Assembly (NCBI RefSeq): GCF_001598215.1
Contig: NZ_BCXJ01000003.1
Coordinates: 124,001 to 188,000, forward strand
DNA: 64,000 nt
Direction of reading: 5' to 3'
Source: Shouchella clausii
GTDB lineage: Bacteria > Bacillota > Bacilli > Bacillales > Bacillaceae_D
The stretch's first letter is position 1; each line of letters opens with the position of its first letter. The notes under the pieces were generated by a model. The model ran no database searches and was not told the origin of the DNA. It was given only the letters and a program-made list of their open reading frames with translations. Of the stretch, positions 43,825 through 52,475 are shown one piece after another. A program made the position numbers and the translations under genes.

Positions 43825-44027
43825 TGGTGCTGTCTTTTCTTTGCGTCCTGTTAGGCGCATTTGTGATCACTTGGATCAACTGGCGCGACTTAAAGGGCAA
43901 TCGCAAGTTGCAGGTTGTCTTTTATACGGTTCTGGCAATTGCCACAACATACGGCGCCCTATACGCTTTGAGATTAGAGGTGCCAAGCATTGCCCGCTGG
44001 CTCACTTCACTCGTTAAGTCATTCTAA
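43824..44027 (+). CDS. Small membrane protein, germinant receptor D-type subunit
   Basis: 67 residues with two predicted membrane helices (VLSFLCVLLGAFVITWI and VVFYTVLAIATTYGALYAL) separated by a basic loop. Start ATG overlaps the gerKC stop (TAATG), so it is translated with the receptor. Small two-helix D proteins encoded in or near gerA-type operons are known to modulate germinant receptors in Bacillus. Size, topology and place match that group; sequence identity to a characterised D protein was not tested. Confidence 0.65.
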   Translation: MVLSFLCVLLGAFVITWINWRDLKGNRKLQVVFYTVLAIATTYGALYALRLEVPSIARWLTSLVKSF

Positions 44028-44066
44028 GTAGCAACGTGTACGGCAAGAAAAGGAGAGTCGGAATTG

Positions 44067-45215
44067 ATGAAAACAGTGGAAACATTCTCATCGCGGTCTT
44101 TTGCTACTATGGTCCTTTATGCTACGATTAGCACAGCGATGCTCGGTCTTCCAGCATCAATAAGCTTTTTCATCCAGCAAGATGCTTGGCTTATACCGAT
44201 CATTGGCAGCATTACAGGCATCCCGATTATTTTTCTTTACACGTTGCTTGCCCGCTGGATGCCTTCTGATGCGATTTTTGACATGAACAAGCGTACTTTC
44301 GGCAAAGTCGTAGGTTGGTTTGCTTCCTTTTTCTATATTTTGTTTCCCCTGCTTCATTTCCCAGCCATTATGAGCTATGCTGTCACCTTTATTACTCATT
44401 TTTTGTTGCCGTCGACGCCTTATTTTGTATGCTACTTGCTATGCTTGTCCATCATTGTGTTCGGCATCATATGCGGAATTGAAGCAATAGCCCGTACAGC
44501 ATCGCTATGTTTGCTTTTCTTTTTCGTTCCACTCTTACTACTGATTGGCTTAACTTTGCATGATGTCGATATTGGCTACATTATGCCGATTGCCCATTCG
44601 CCAATAGCAGCTACGGCCAAAGCATTTGCGATTTATATGGGCAATGTCGTTTGCAATGTCGTCATCCAGCTATCCATTTTCCCTAAGCATATAAACGATA
44701 AAAAAGCAGCCGAAAAAGCGCTATGGCTTGGCTATTCCTTCGGTTGCCTTATTTTAGTGGTGTTTACATTCCTATGCATCACGGTTTTAACACCGCAAGT
44801 CGTATCTCGTGATTTTTATCCAGCTCTGTCACTTGCACAGCGAATCGATGTCGGCCAATTTTTTCAGCGAATTGAAGCGACGATCACCGTCGTATGGTTT
44901 ATCTCGATTTACTTCAATTTACTTCTTTATTTCTATGCGATCTTAACGGGAATGGCTCATTTATTCAATTTGAAAAAGGCGAAACCGTTAGTCTTGCCAA
45001 TTGCGATGCTGTTGTTGTTTCTTGGCGCCACTTATTTCACAAACATTGTCGAAGAACGTGATTTTTTTCTATTCGTAAGTATTCCTCAATCGATTTTAAC
45101 CGGTTTTTTCCTGCCTTTGTTTCTCGTTGCCGTCGGCCTATTCAAAAGACGCAAAAAGAAACAGCCCCTTTGGCCAAAGCACGCTAAAGAAAGCACAGGA
45201 CCGCCTACTTCCTAA
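44067..45215 (+). CDS. gerKB: Spore germinant receptor subunit B (GerKB/GerAB family)
   Basis: A 382-residue GerAB-type permease-fold protein (APC superfamily) with about ten membrane helices, including STAMLGLPASISFFIQQDAWLIPI and FYILFPLLHFPAIMSYAVTF. In GerAB proteins this subunit binds the germinant. An ATG at 44067 and a TTG directly before it are both possible starts; AGGAG lies 9-12 bases upstream. Last gene of the operon, followed by a terminator. Confidence 0.9.
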   Translation: MKTVETFSSRSFATMVLYATISTAMLGLPASISFFIQQDAWLIPIIGSITGIPIIFLYTLLARWMPSDAIFDMNKRTFGKVVGWFASFFYILFPLLHFPAIMSYAVTFITHFLLPSTPYFVCYLLCLSIIVFGIICGIEAIARTASLCLLFFFVPLLLLIGLTLHDVDIGYIMPIAHSPIAATAKAFAIYMGNVVCNVVIQLSIFPKHINDKKAAEKALWLGYSFGCLILVVFTFLCITVLTPQVVSRDFYPALSLAQRIDVGQFFQRIEATITVVWFISIYFNLLLYFYAILTGMAHLFNLKKAKPLVLPIAMLLLFLGATYFTNIVEERDFFLFVSIPQSILTGFFLPLFLVAVGLFKRRKKKQPLWPKHAKESTGPPTS

Positions 45216-45259
45216 AAAAAGGCATTATGCCCATCGATTCAACCTCTAACATGAAAAGA

Positions 45260-45286
45260 GCTGCCCTTTTGTGGACAGCCCTTTTT
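45260..45286 (+). terminator. Terminator of the ger operon
   Basis: GCTG-CC pairs with GG-A-CAGC across a TTTTGT-containing loop, followed by CCTTTTTG. Confidence 0.65.
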
Positions 45287-45398
45287 GTTAGCTATTATTC
45301 GTTTCGAATTTCCCAGATGGCTTGCCCTGACAAGAGCAGCTCTTCAAAACGGCCCATAGTAGTCAGATTCATTCACATCAAACATCACCCTGCTACGT

Positions 45399-46262
45399 TT
45401 AAATTTCCGTTCGCAAATCCCATAGCTCAGGAAAAAAACGTTGCTCAAGGACACTCTTTAAGTAGTTGACTCCAGACGAGCCACCTGTGCCAACTTTAAA
45501 GCCAATGATTCGCTCGACTGTTTTCATATGCCGAAAACGCCATTGCTGTAACCAATCTTCAATATCAACTAGCTTTTCTCCTAGTTGATAGAGATTCCAA
45601 TAACGATCCACATTTCGATAGACGACCAACCACGCTTCTCGGACAGAATCATTTGCCACATAAGGTTTTGAAAAATCCCGTTCTATTAAGTGTTGGTCAA
45701 TTACTAGGCCGGCATTTGCCAATGCTTGAATGGAAACGTCATACAAACTCGGTGCATGATAGGCTTCGACCAGCTTTTGATGTAAATCATTGTCTTTTTC
45801 GTAGATTTTTAAGATCGCTCTCGTTTTATGGCCTAGAGCAAACTCTATGAGGCGATATTGATACGACTGAAATCCTGATGCCTGACCGAGCTGTTCACGA
45901 AATTCCATGTATTCAGTTGGTGTCAACGTCGAAAGAACATCCCACGCCTGAATGATTTGTGATTGTGTTTTCGAGACACGCGCTAAGCGTTTAAACGATG
46001 ATGGCAAGTCATTTGCTTTAATAGAGGCAATGGCTGCGTAAGTTTCATGGAGGATCAGTTTCATCCAAAGCTCGCTTACTTGGTGGATAATAATAAAAAG
46101 CATTTCATCATGATGATTCGACAGTCGCTCTTGCGCGGTTAAAACTTGATCAAGTTTTAAATATTCCCCATACGTCATCCTGTTTTTAAAATCGGTATGG
46201 ATTCCTGTTTCTTCCTGTGGCGCTTGTTGTTGAAAAGGCCTCTGTTCTTTTTTCATCCCCAT
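45399..46262 (-). CDS. kynA: Tryptophan 2,3-dioxygenase
   Basis: A 287-residue heme dioxygenase that opens the indole ring of L-tryptophan to N-formylkynurenine. Family landmarks: [36 protein letters not shown] (heme-pocket His), [17 protein letters not shown], and [12 protein letters not shown] near the C-terminus. ATG at 46262 has GGAG almost adjacent; the ATG two codons later has better spacing (7). It is the last gene of the kynUBA operon. Confidence 0.95.
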   Translation of the reverse strand: MGMKKEQRPFQQQAPQEETGIHTDFKNRMTYGEYLKLDQVLTAQERLSNHHDEMLFIIIHQVSELWMKLILHETYAAIASIKANDLPSSFKRLARVSKTQSQIIQAWDVLSTLTPTEYMEFREQLGQASGFQSYQYRLIEFALGHKTRAILKIYEKDNDLHQKLVEAYHAPSLYDVSIQALANAGLVIDQHLIERDFSKPYVANDSVREAWLVVYRNVDRYWNLYQLGEKLVDIEDWLQQWRFRHMKTVERIIGFKVGTGGSSGVNYLKSVLEQRFFPELWDLRTEI

Positions 46263-46277
46263 GCTCCGCCTTCCTGT

Positions 46278-46919
46278 TTAAATTGCTCGAATGACAGCCC
46301 GTACTGGACTACCATCTGCATCTTCCATTGGCAAAGGCAAGGCAATCAACTCATAATCGCCTTCTTCCACCTTATCTAACATAAGGTTTTCTAAAATAGA
46401 AATGCCATTGTCTGCTAAAGCATGGTGCCCTTCTAGCTCTTTACTATCTAGTGGATCAACAGAAGGAACATCGACCCCAATGAGTATAATGCCTTTTTCC
46501 TTCATATAGGCAGCACCGTCTGCGGTTACATATGGAATTTTTTCAGGAAATGCAGTTGCCTGGTTCGGGACAGCTGTCTTAATCAACAACCTTTTTACTC
46601 CTTCTAAATGGAGAGAATGAAGCGCAGTTTGGTCGATTCGTTCATGTTTAGATAGATCAACGACCCTTGCTTTTCCTATAAACACCTCAATATCCAAGTC
46701 TGTTATTTTGGCACCGTCGTTTTTAAAATGAAACGGCGCATCCACGTGAGTACCAGAGTGGACACTCATCGCGATTTGGCCAATATTAACAGAACCTGTT
46801 TGCTGTTTGGAACATGTCAGCTGGTACGAATAAGGCAAGTCACCTGGCCAGTGGGCAAGCTTTTTATTAAGTGGCTGTGATACATCGATCCAGCGGTTCA
46901 CGTTATTTGCATGATTCAT
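46278..46919 (-). CDS. kynB: Kynurenine formamidase
   Basis: A 213-residue cyclase-family metalloenzyme with the metal motif HSGTHVDAPFHF (residues about 54-65) and GVDVPSVDPLDSK near 155, the KynB signature. It hydrolyses N-formylkynurenine to kynurenine and formate. Its start overlaps the kynU stop by one base, and kynA follows after 15 bases. Confidence 0.95.
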   Translation of the reverse strand: MNHANNVNRWIDVSQPLNKKLAHWPGDLPYSYQLTCSKQQTGSVNIGQIAMSVHSGTHVDAPFHFKNDGAKITDLDIEVFIGKARVVDLSKHERIDQTALHSLHLEGVKRLLIKTAVPNQATAFPEKIPYVTADGAAYMKEKGIILIGVDVPSVDPLDSKELEGHHALADNGISILENLMLDKVEEGDYELIALPLPMEDADGSPVRAVIRAI

Positions 46920-48202
46920 TAAGCAACCACATCCCGTTCATTTTTAAATTTTTTGTAGCGCTCTTCTTTCATAATTAGCTTTAAGACCTGAATGCTATTC
47001 CATACTTCCTCAAACGTATTATAAAGGGCAACCGGTGCGAGGCGAATGCCTTTCGGGCTGCGAAAATCAGGGATCACGTTTTCTTCCTTAAGCGCTTTGC
47101 AAATACGAGCTGCTTCATCGTGCTCAATGTAAAGATGGCCGCCTCGTCTTTCATCCCTTGGGTTTTGGATCGTAAAACCGTAATCGGAAAGCTCGTACTC
47201 GATTAATGTCATCATATATTCAGTCAGTTTTAACGACTTTTTGCGAATTTGTTCGATTCCTGCTTCTGCAAAAATGGCAAGAGACCCGATCAAAGGCGCG
47301 ATACTTAAAATATGAGGCGTACCAATTTGAAAGGCGCCAGCATGTTCAGCGTGCGTTAACGTATGCTCCATGTCAAATTGTTTTTCTTTGTGTGAACTAA
47401 ACCATCCAGCCAGTCCTGGGCGCCTACCAAAGTGCTTTTCGTTCACATATAGCGCCGCTACACTGCCCGGTCCGCCATTTACGTGTTTATACGTGCACCA
47501 AAAAGCAAAGTCCACATCCCACTTTCCTAATTGGTGGGGAATGGAACCAATCGAATGGCATAAATCAAACCCGATTAGAATGTTTCTTTGATGAGCGGCC
47601 TTTGTTAACCGTTCCATGTCGAGGACTTGCCCGCTTCGATATAAAACACTCGGCAAAACGATCAAAGCAACCTCTTCTTTCATTTCCGCAATAATGTCCG
47701 TTTCATTTAAAATGTGGCCATTTTCGCTTTTCACTTGAATAAGGTGTTTTGCTGGATCCAGGCCTCGAAGGTAGAGCTGGCTCTTTAATGCATAAATGTC
47801 ACTAGGAAAATTGAGTTCGTCTGCCAATATTTTCGTTTTCTTTCCTTCAGGCCGAAAAAAGGAGCTAACTAATTGGTGGAGATTTGTTGTCGTCGATCCA
47901 GTTACGATCACTTCTTCCCCTTTCACACCAACAAGGGAAGCCATCTTTTCTCCCAATGACTCAGACAAATAAAACCAAGGGTGCTTCCCTTTCGTCCAGC
48001 CGTCAATTCCATACTGTTTCCACGAATCCAACACGTCAAGCAATGACTGCTCTGCGCGTGTAGATAGCAAGCCGAGTGAATTGCCATCAAAATAAATGCT
48101 TTTTTTGTCTATGTAAAACTCATTGCGAAAGCGAGCAAGTGGATCAACTGCATCCAGTTGTTGCGCATAGTCTTTTGTGTAAACGCTATCAAAACAAGGC
48201 AT
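46919..48202 (-). CDS. kynU: Kynureninase
   Basis: A 427-residue PLP enzyme that cleaves kynurenine to anthranilate and alanine. Substrate and cofactor motifs: [11 protein letters not shown] near 34, [19 protein letters not shown] (about 102-120), [10 protein letters not shown], and the PLP Lys in [14 protein letters not shown] near 230. ATG follows AGGAGGGCGTCT. First gene of the operon. A perfect cre sequence lies inside codons 5-9. Confidence 0.95.
   Translation of the reverse strand: MPCFDSVYTKDYAQQLDAVDPLARFRNEFYIDKKSIYFDGNSLGLLSTRAEQSLLDVLDSWKQYGIDGWTKGKHPWFYLSESLGEKMASLVGVKGEEVIVTGSTTTNLHQLVSSFFRPEGKKTKILADELNFPSDIYALKSQLYLRGLDPAKHLIQVKSENGHILNETDIIAEMKEEVALIVLPSVLYRSGQVLDMERLTKAAHQRNILIGFDLCHSIGSIPHQLGKWDVDFAFWCTYKHVNGGPGSVAALYVNEKHFGRRPGLAGWFSSHKEKQFDMEHTLTHAEHAGAFQIGTPHILSIAPLIGSLAIFAEAGIEQIRKKSLKLTEYMMTLIEYELSDYGFTIQNPRDERRGGHLYIEHDEAARICKALKEENVIPDFRSPKGIRLAPVALYNTFEEVWNSIQVLKLIMKEERYKKFKNERDVVA
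48178..48191. promoter_or_regulatory. Intragenic cre site at the start of kynU
   Basis: TGTAAACGCTATCA matches the cre consensus at all 14 positions and lies within the first codons of kynU. CcpA bound here would act as a transcription roadblock, tying tryptophan breakdown to carbon status. Confidence 0.6.
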
Positions 48203-48372
48203 AGACGCCCTCCTAGAAAATGTGTCTTCCCACTAATTTTACAGTTCGATCTGAGATCACGTCAATGATATAGCCCTTACCAGTAAACTTGAAAGAGGCG
48301 GTAACTACAAATAAATGTGCAAGGGAGAACACAATGGACAATCACTCCTTTATGATTCCGCCTTTAACCAAC

Positions 48373-48415
48373 AAAAAAACCAATCCCGCAACAACAAGCA
48401 GGATTGGATTGTTTT
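48373..48415. terminator. rlmN terminator (bidirectional form)
   Basis: CCAATCC-C-GC pairs with GC-A-GGATTGG (48380-48407), flanked by seven A on the left, which gives a T run for the minus-strand rlmN transcript, and by GTTTTT on the right. Confidence 0.8.
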
Positions 48416-49485
48416 TAGTTAACCTTTGCTTTTTTCTTCTCTTGTTTGCTTCTCAGTTGTCCGCAAGCCGCGTCAATATCCGTGCCATGCTCTAAGCGGA
48501 CGCCGCAATTAATGCCCTTTTTCTTCAATGTGTCGAAAAACTGGGAAATGGCCTCAGGTTCGCTGCGTTGGTATTGGCTATGCTCATCAACTGGATTGTA
48601 CGGGATCAAATTCACATAGGAAAGATGGCGTTTATCACCAATTAGCTCAGCTAACTGCAATGCCTCTTCTTTATGATCGTTGACACCCTTGATTAAAATG
48701 TATTCATAGGTCACACGGCGGTTTGTTTTTTCTATATAGTAGTCAATCGCATCCATTAATTTTTCAATCGGAAACGCTTTGTTGATTTTCATGATCCGCG
48801 ACCTAAGTTCATTGTTTGGAGCATGTAAAGACACGGCTAAGTTGACTTGCAGTTTCAAGTCGGCAAATTCATAGATTTTATGGGCAAGGCCGCTCGTCGA
48901 TACGGTAATATGCCTTGCTCCAATCGCCAAACCTTTATGATCCTTAATGATCTCAAGAAAATCGACTGTGTTCTGGAAGTTGTCAAATGGTTCGCCAATC
49001 CCCATTACGACAACATGGCTCACGCGCTCTTCTTTTCCTACTTGATCCAAATGGAACTGGACTTTCATAATTTGCTCGACAATTTCACCACTGGACAGAT
49101 CGCGGTTTTTGGTCAACAAGCCACTCGCACAAAAGCTGCAGCCAATATTGCAACCGACCTGTGTGGTGACGCAAACCGAGAAACCATACTTATGTCGCAT
49201 TAACACCGTTTCAATTAAATTGCCATCTTGGAGGCGAAAAAGAAATTTAATTGTCCCGTCTTTTGACTCTTGCCGCACATGTTCGCTCATTGTCTCGATG
49301 GCAAAGTGTTCCTCCAACAGCTGTAGGCATTCTTTATTGACGTTGGTCATTTCTGCAAACGTCGTTACCCGTTTGCGGTAGAGCCAGTCCCACACTTGTG
49401 TGGCACGGAACTTTTTATGGCCACGTTCCATCAGCCAGTCAGTCAACTGAGGCATTGTAAGGCCGTAAATGGATTCCTTTGACAT
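48415..49485 (-). CDS. rlmN: 23S rRNA / tRNA adenine C2-methyltransferase
   Basis: A 356-residue radical-SAM enzyme that methylates A2503 of 23S rRNA and A37 of some tRNAs. The cluster motif CNIGCSFC (Cys112, 116, 119) binds the 4Fe-4S centre. Downstream come [10 protein letters not shown] and the catalytic Cys in [11 protein letters not shown] near residue 343. Length is standard. Monocistronic. If the genome holds another rlmN, this could be a Cfr-like relative, but the RlmN ending argues for RlmN. Confidence 0.9.
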   Translation of the reverse strand: MSKESIYGLTMPQLTDWLMERGHKKFRATQVWDWLYRKRVTTFAEMTNVNKECLQLLEEHFAIETMSEHVRQESKDGTIKFLFRLQDGNLIETVLMRHKYGFSVCVTTQVGCNIGCSFCASGLLTKNRDLSSGEIVEQIMKVQFHLDQVGKEERVSHVVVMGIGEPFDNFQNTVDFLEIIKDHKGLAIGARHITVSTSGLAHKIYEFADLKLQVNLAVSLHAPNNELRSRIMKINKAFPIEKLMDAIDYYIEKTNRRVTYEYILIKGVNDHKEEALQLAELIGDKRHLSYVNLIPYNPVDEHSQYQRSEPEAISQFFDTLKKKGINCGVRLEHGTDIDAACGQLRSKQEKKKAKVN

Positions 49486-49615
49486 GTTTTTACCCTCATT
49501 TCGTTCGTTGCTTGCTTATTCGAAGTTTGCCTTATGACACGGCAAACGGATAGTCGTATTCTCAAACCCTAATTATAGCATAGAACATGAGAGAAAGAAA
49601 ATTTGTTTTTTAGGT

Positions 49616-50842
49616 TCACTTTTCTGGTTCAGGAAGGAGAAACTTACAAATGGTTGCCGCCACCAGCAACGCAATGGAAATATAAATGGCATACTGATAA
49701 TGACCGTATTCCGAATAGAGCCAACCTGGCAAGTACGCTCCTAGAGCGGAACCAATTTGGTGGCTTAAAAACAGCCACCCAAGAATAAAGCCGACCGAAT
49801 AGCGTTTAAAATACTGGGTGATTAACATTTGCGTAGGCGCGACCGTGGCAAAGCTGACCAACCCATAGATCATCGCAAATAGAAACAATAAGGCAGGGTT
49901 ATGACTATTTAATAAAATGAACAACGCGACGGCTCTCGTCAAATACAACAATAGCAAAAACTTTCGGCTGCTAAAGCGGTCCGCGACAACACCTGACGCT
50001 AAAATGCCAATGACATTAAATGCTGCTAAAATGCTGACCGCGGTGCCGGCAACTTGGGTGGAAAACCCATGGTTATGGGAAAAAGGAATCAAATGTGTAT
50101 CCATTAACCCCGTAGTCGTAAAGCCACAAATGGCAAATGGCAGCAAGACAAGCCAAAATTCACGCTTAACGATGACTTGCCTAAAAGAAATATCTGCTTT
50201 TTTGCCTTCTTGGCTAGTTTCTTCCTCTTCTTGCCTTTCTCCGCCAACCGGCGACAATCCTTTTTCACGGGGGTGGTTCCGTAAAAATAACATGATGATT
50301 GGAAAGACGACGACGATTAAAAACAAGCCAAGTAATACAACCGTCATCCGCCAATCAGACCAATGAATCAATGACAAAGAGACGGGCACGAGAATCATTT
50401 GCCCGGCGCCGAAGCCTGTCTCCATAATGCCAAATGCCAATCCTCGTTTTTCGTTAAACCAGTTCGTAATCACAACCGTTGCCGCTACATTGGAGGCACC
50501 ACCAACACCAAGTGAAACGAACAAGCAATACAAGACAAACAGTTGCCAAGGTTGGTTAACAAAAGCGGTTAAAAAAATGCTGATGCCGACAATGAGCGTG
50601 CTGAATGAGAGAACAATGCGTGCTCCCCATTTGTCTACTAGCTTCCCAATAAGAGGTTGGGAAACGCCGTATACAACAAAACTCAACGTCGATATAAGCG
50701 ATGTTGTCCCTCGATTAAGGGCAAAGTCTTTTTCCCAAGGTTCCACAAAAGCGCCAAATGAAAGGCGTAGCCCTTGAACTGCCAGAAATGTCAAAAAGAT
50801 AATGATGACAATCATCCATGCGTAATGAACCTTTCTGTTCAT
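49616..50842 (-). CDS. MFS transporter (oxalate/formate antiporter-like)
   Basis: A 408-residue major facilitator with twelve helices. [19 protein letters not shown] (helix 2-3 loop) and [34 protein letters not shown] fit the monocarboxylate/oxalate-formate antiporter branch. The substrate is probably an organic acid, but this is inference. The ATG at 50842 is well placed after GGAGG-N12 and AGGTGG-N5; an in-frame GTG nine bases earlier sits on the ribosome site. Monocistronic. Confidence 0.85.
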   Translation of the reverse strand: MNRKVHYAWMIVIIIFLTFLAVQGLRLSFGAFVEPWEKDFALNRGTTSLISTLSFVVYGVSQPLIGKLVDKWGARIVLSFSTLIVGISIFLTAFVNQPWQLFVLYCLFVSLGVGGASNVAATVVITNWFNEKRGLAFGIMETGFGAGQMILVPVSLSLIHWSDWRMTVVLLGLFLIVVVFPIIMLFLRNHPREKGLSPVGGERQEEEETSQEGKKADISFRQVIVKREFWLVLLPFAICGFTTTGLMDTHLIPFSHNHGFSTQVAGTAVSILAAFNVIGILASGVVADRFSSRKFLLLLYLTRAVALFILLNSHNPALLFLFAMIYGLVSFATVAPTQMLITQYFKRYSVGFILGWLFLSHQIGSALGAYLPGWLYSEYGHYQYAIYISIALLVAATICKFLLPEPEK

Positions 50843-51073
50843 TTTCTCCACCTACCTCCGATTCCATCCTACTCTCTTTTGAAAGCACAAACTATTTTTT
50901 GGCTATGTACCTGCCTATCTCCTTTTTTCTCCAGCTAAGAATTCATTGCATGCAAAGAAAACGCAACTGACTGCAACCAGCCTGATACGCTAATCAAAAA
51001 ATGCATGTTTCCATTTCGGGCATCTAAAACACAGGCCACCGCTCATAAAAAATAAGGCCATAAATGGCCAGAA

Positions 51074-51185
51074 ACTGTAGACAAACGGACGACATGGCGG
51101 TGTTTGCTTCGCTTATGTGCTTGATTTTGTCGAAGTCGACGACAAAATCAAGCAGCCCTACATGTACCGTTTGTCACTTAACTGT
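51074..51185. repeat. Intergenic element with nested inverted repeats
   Basis: Starts ACTGTAGACAAACGG-ACGACATG and ends CATGTA-CCGTTTGTCAC, so the ends are inverted copies. The centre is a 14-bp stem, GCTTGATTTTGTCG against CGACAAAATCAAGC. The ACTGTAGACAAACG end is shared with the repeat at 23954. The rest of the 50843-51286 gap has only a small GGCCATAAATGGCC hairpin (51056-51069). Confidence 0.6.
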
Positions 51186-51286
51186 TTCGTTGATTATTTG
51201 CTTTAATAAAGCTGTCTGATTGTTCCATCATTCTATTAAATCAGATAACAGCTCAGCTGTAAAGAACATTTCTGAAATGTCCCTTT

Positions 51287-51634
51287 TTAAAGCGCTGGGC
51301 GAATAGCAACAGGAATATCGTCTAGTTGGACTTCTTCCCAGCTATCAACAAATGCTTTTTTTGTCTTTAACCGCAAAAATGCCCCTTTCCGCAAGTTTTT
51401 GCTTGCTGTAAATTCGACTGTCCTCTCTTGGCCTTGTTCGTCAACTCCCTGTATTTCATACACGTAGTCGCCCAACTCATTTTTAGTGCCGTCTTCATCT
51501 ATTTCTACGTACACATCTGTCACTGCTACAAATGGATTTATTTTCAACACGACAACATTGTCCTTAAACAAAAGCCAACCAGCAATGATTAGAATGGCTC
51601 CTATACTGAAGGCGATAGCTAGTCTGCGTTTCAA
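51287..51634 (-). CDS. YxeA-family secreted/anchored protein (DUF1093)
   Basis: 115 residues: an N-terminal membrane segment (AIAFSIGAILIIAGWLLF), then a small extracellular beta domain of the YxeA/DUF1093 type (YVEIDEDGTKNELGDYVYEIQGVDEQGQ, RKGAFLRLKTKKAFVDSWEEVQ). Function unknown in the family. Likely exported and anchored. An ACATTTC/GAAATGT hairpin overlaps its 3' end. Confidence 0.75.
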   Translation of the reverse strand: MKRRLAIAFSIGAILIIAGWLLFKDNVVVLKINPFVAVTDVYVEIDEDGTKNELGDYVYEIQGVDEQGQERTVEFTASKNLRKGAFLRLKTKKAFVDSWEEVQLDDIPVAIRPAL

Positions 51635-51754
51635 TTTGACTCACTCTCTTTCTTTTTTATTCAATTGTCTCGCTTCTCCCTATAGAGAACCATTGATCCG
51701 CCTTACAATTCGCGGCGCCTCGCTTACAATTTTGTCACCATCCATATAAATAGC

Positions 51755-51788
51755 AAAAAGCCTTCCTCACATAAGGAAAGCTTTTTTA
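51755..51788 (-). terminator. Terminator of the small membrane protein gene
   Basis: On the minus strand AAAAAAGC-TTTCCTTATGTGAGGAA-GGCTTTTT forms a stem ending in a T run; it overlaps the stop codon of the gene at 51786. Confidence 0.7.
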
Positions 51789-52178
51789 ATAGGCGAGACG
51801 GCGATTGCGAAATGCGGCAAAAAACCAAATCACATTCACAATTATCGACAACAGGCTGCAAACAACTGCCGCGACTCCAGCCCCCGCGAAAAATGTTGAG
51901 GTAATAAGGATCATGGATATAGTCAAATGAATAAAGATCCCAAAACCAGAAAGAATCGCCAAGACCACTTTTGAAAACGGCACTCCTATTCGATACAACC
52001 CAAGAGGAACCATATACATCCCAGCAACCATGGCTACAGCAAGCCACATACCAATACTATTAAACTCGTTTGCCGCATTCCCATACTCTACTAATGGCGT
52101 GAGCGATAGGAGTATCACTTGCACACAAAACAGCAACATCGACAACAACGTCCATCTTGTCACACTACGCATTTCCAT
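51786..52178 (-). CDS. Hypothetical four-helix membrane protein
   Basis: 130 residues with four hydrophobic segments: WTLLSMLLFCVQVILLSL, MWLAVAMVAGMYMVPLGLY, VVLAILSGFGIFIHLTISMIL and AGVAAVVCSLLSIIVNVIWFF, ending in a basic tail. No family recognised with confidence. ATG at 52178 has GAGAGGGGAAG upstream. A perfect palindrome 32 bases upstream suggests regulated expression. Confidence 0.6.
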   Translation of the reverse strand: MEMRSVTRWTLLSMLLFCVQVILLSLTPLVEYGNAANEFNSIGMWLAVAMVAGMYMVPLGLYRIGVPFSKVVLAILSGFGIFIHLTISMILITSTFFAGAGVAAVVCSLLSIIVNVIWFFAAFRNRRLAY

Positions 52179-52209
52179 ATCTTCCCCTCTCTTCCTCTTC
52201 CACCTTACA

Positions 52210-52226
52210 ACGAAAACCGTTTTCGT
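52210..52226. promoter_or_regulatory. 17-bp palindrome upstream of the membrane protein gene
   Basis: ACGAAAACCGTTTTCGT: perfect 8-bp arms around a single C. It resembles an operator. The rest of 52179-52475 shows no gene; a weak TTTTTCAC/GAAAA hairpin near 52453-52472 may end the chitinase transcript. Confidence 0.45.
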
Positions 52227-52475
52227 TCATCAGACTACAGTCGGAGAAGAAGCTACTTGAACAAGCAAAAAAGCCAACAATAGCAATTCGCCCTTGTTGG
52301 CAATCTAATAGCTGGCAGCAAGATTCAATTTCAGAAACTTGCCTTGTATGCCATAGAATAGTTGTTTTTCCAAACGCAAATGATGGCTTAAAGACGTTTT
52401 CCCGTTTTAACTAAGTATGTTCACTTTTCGCCAAGCATTGCAAACATGCATATTTTTCACCACAGATTGAAAAGG

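Noticed and set aside
45227-45469. 80-codon plus-strand frame after gerKB
   Set aside because: It runs through the ger terminator and into the antisense of kynA; no family pattern.
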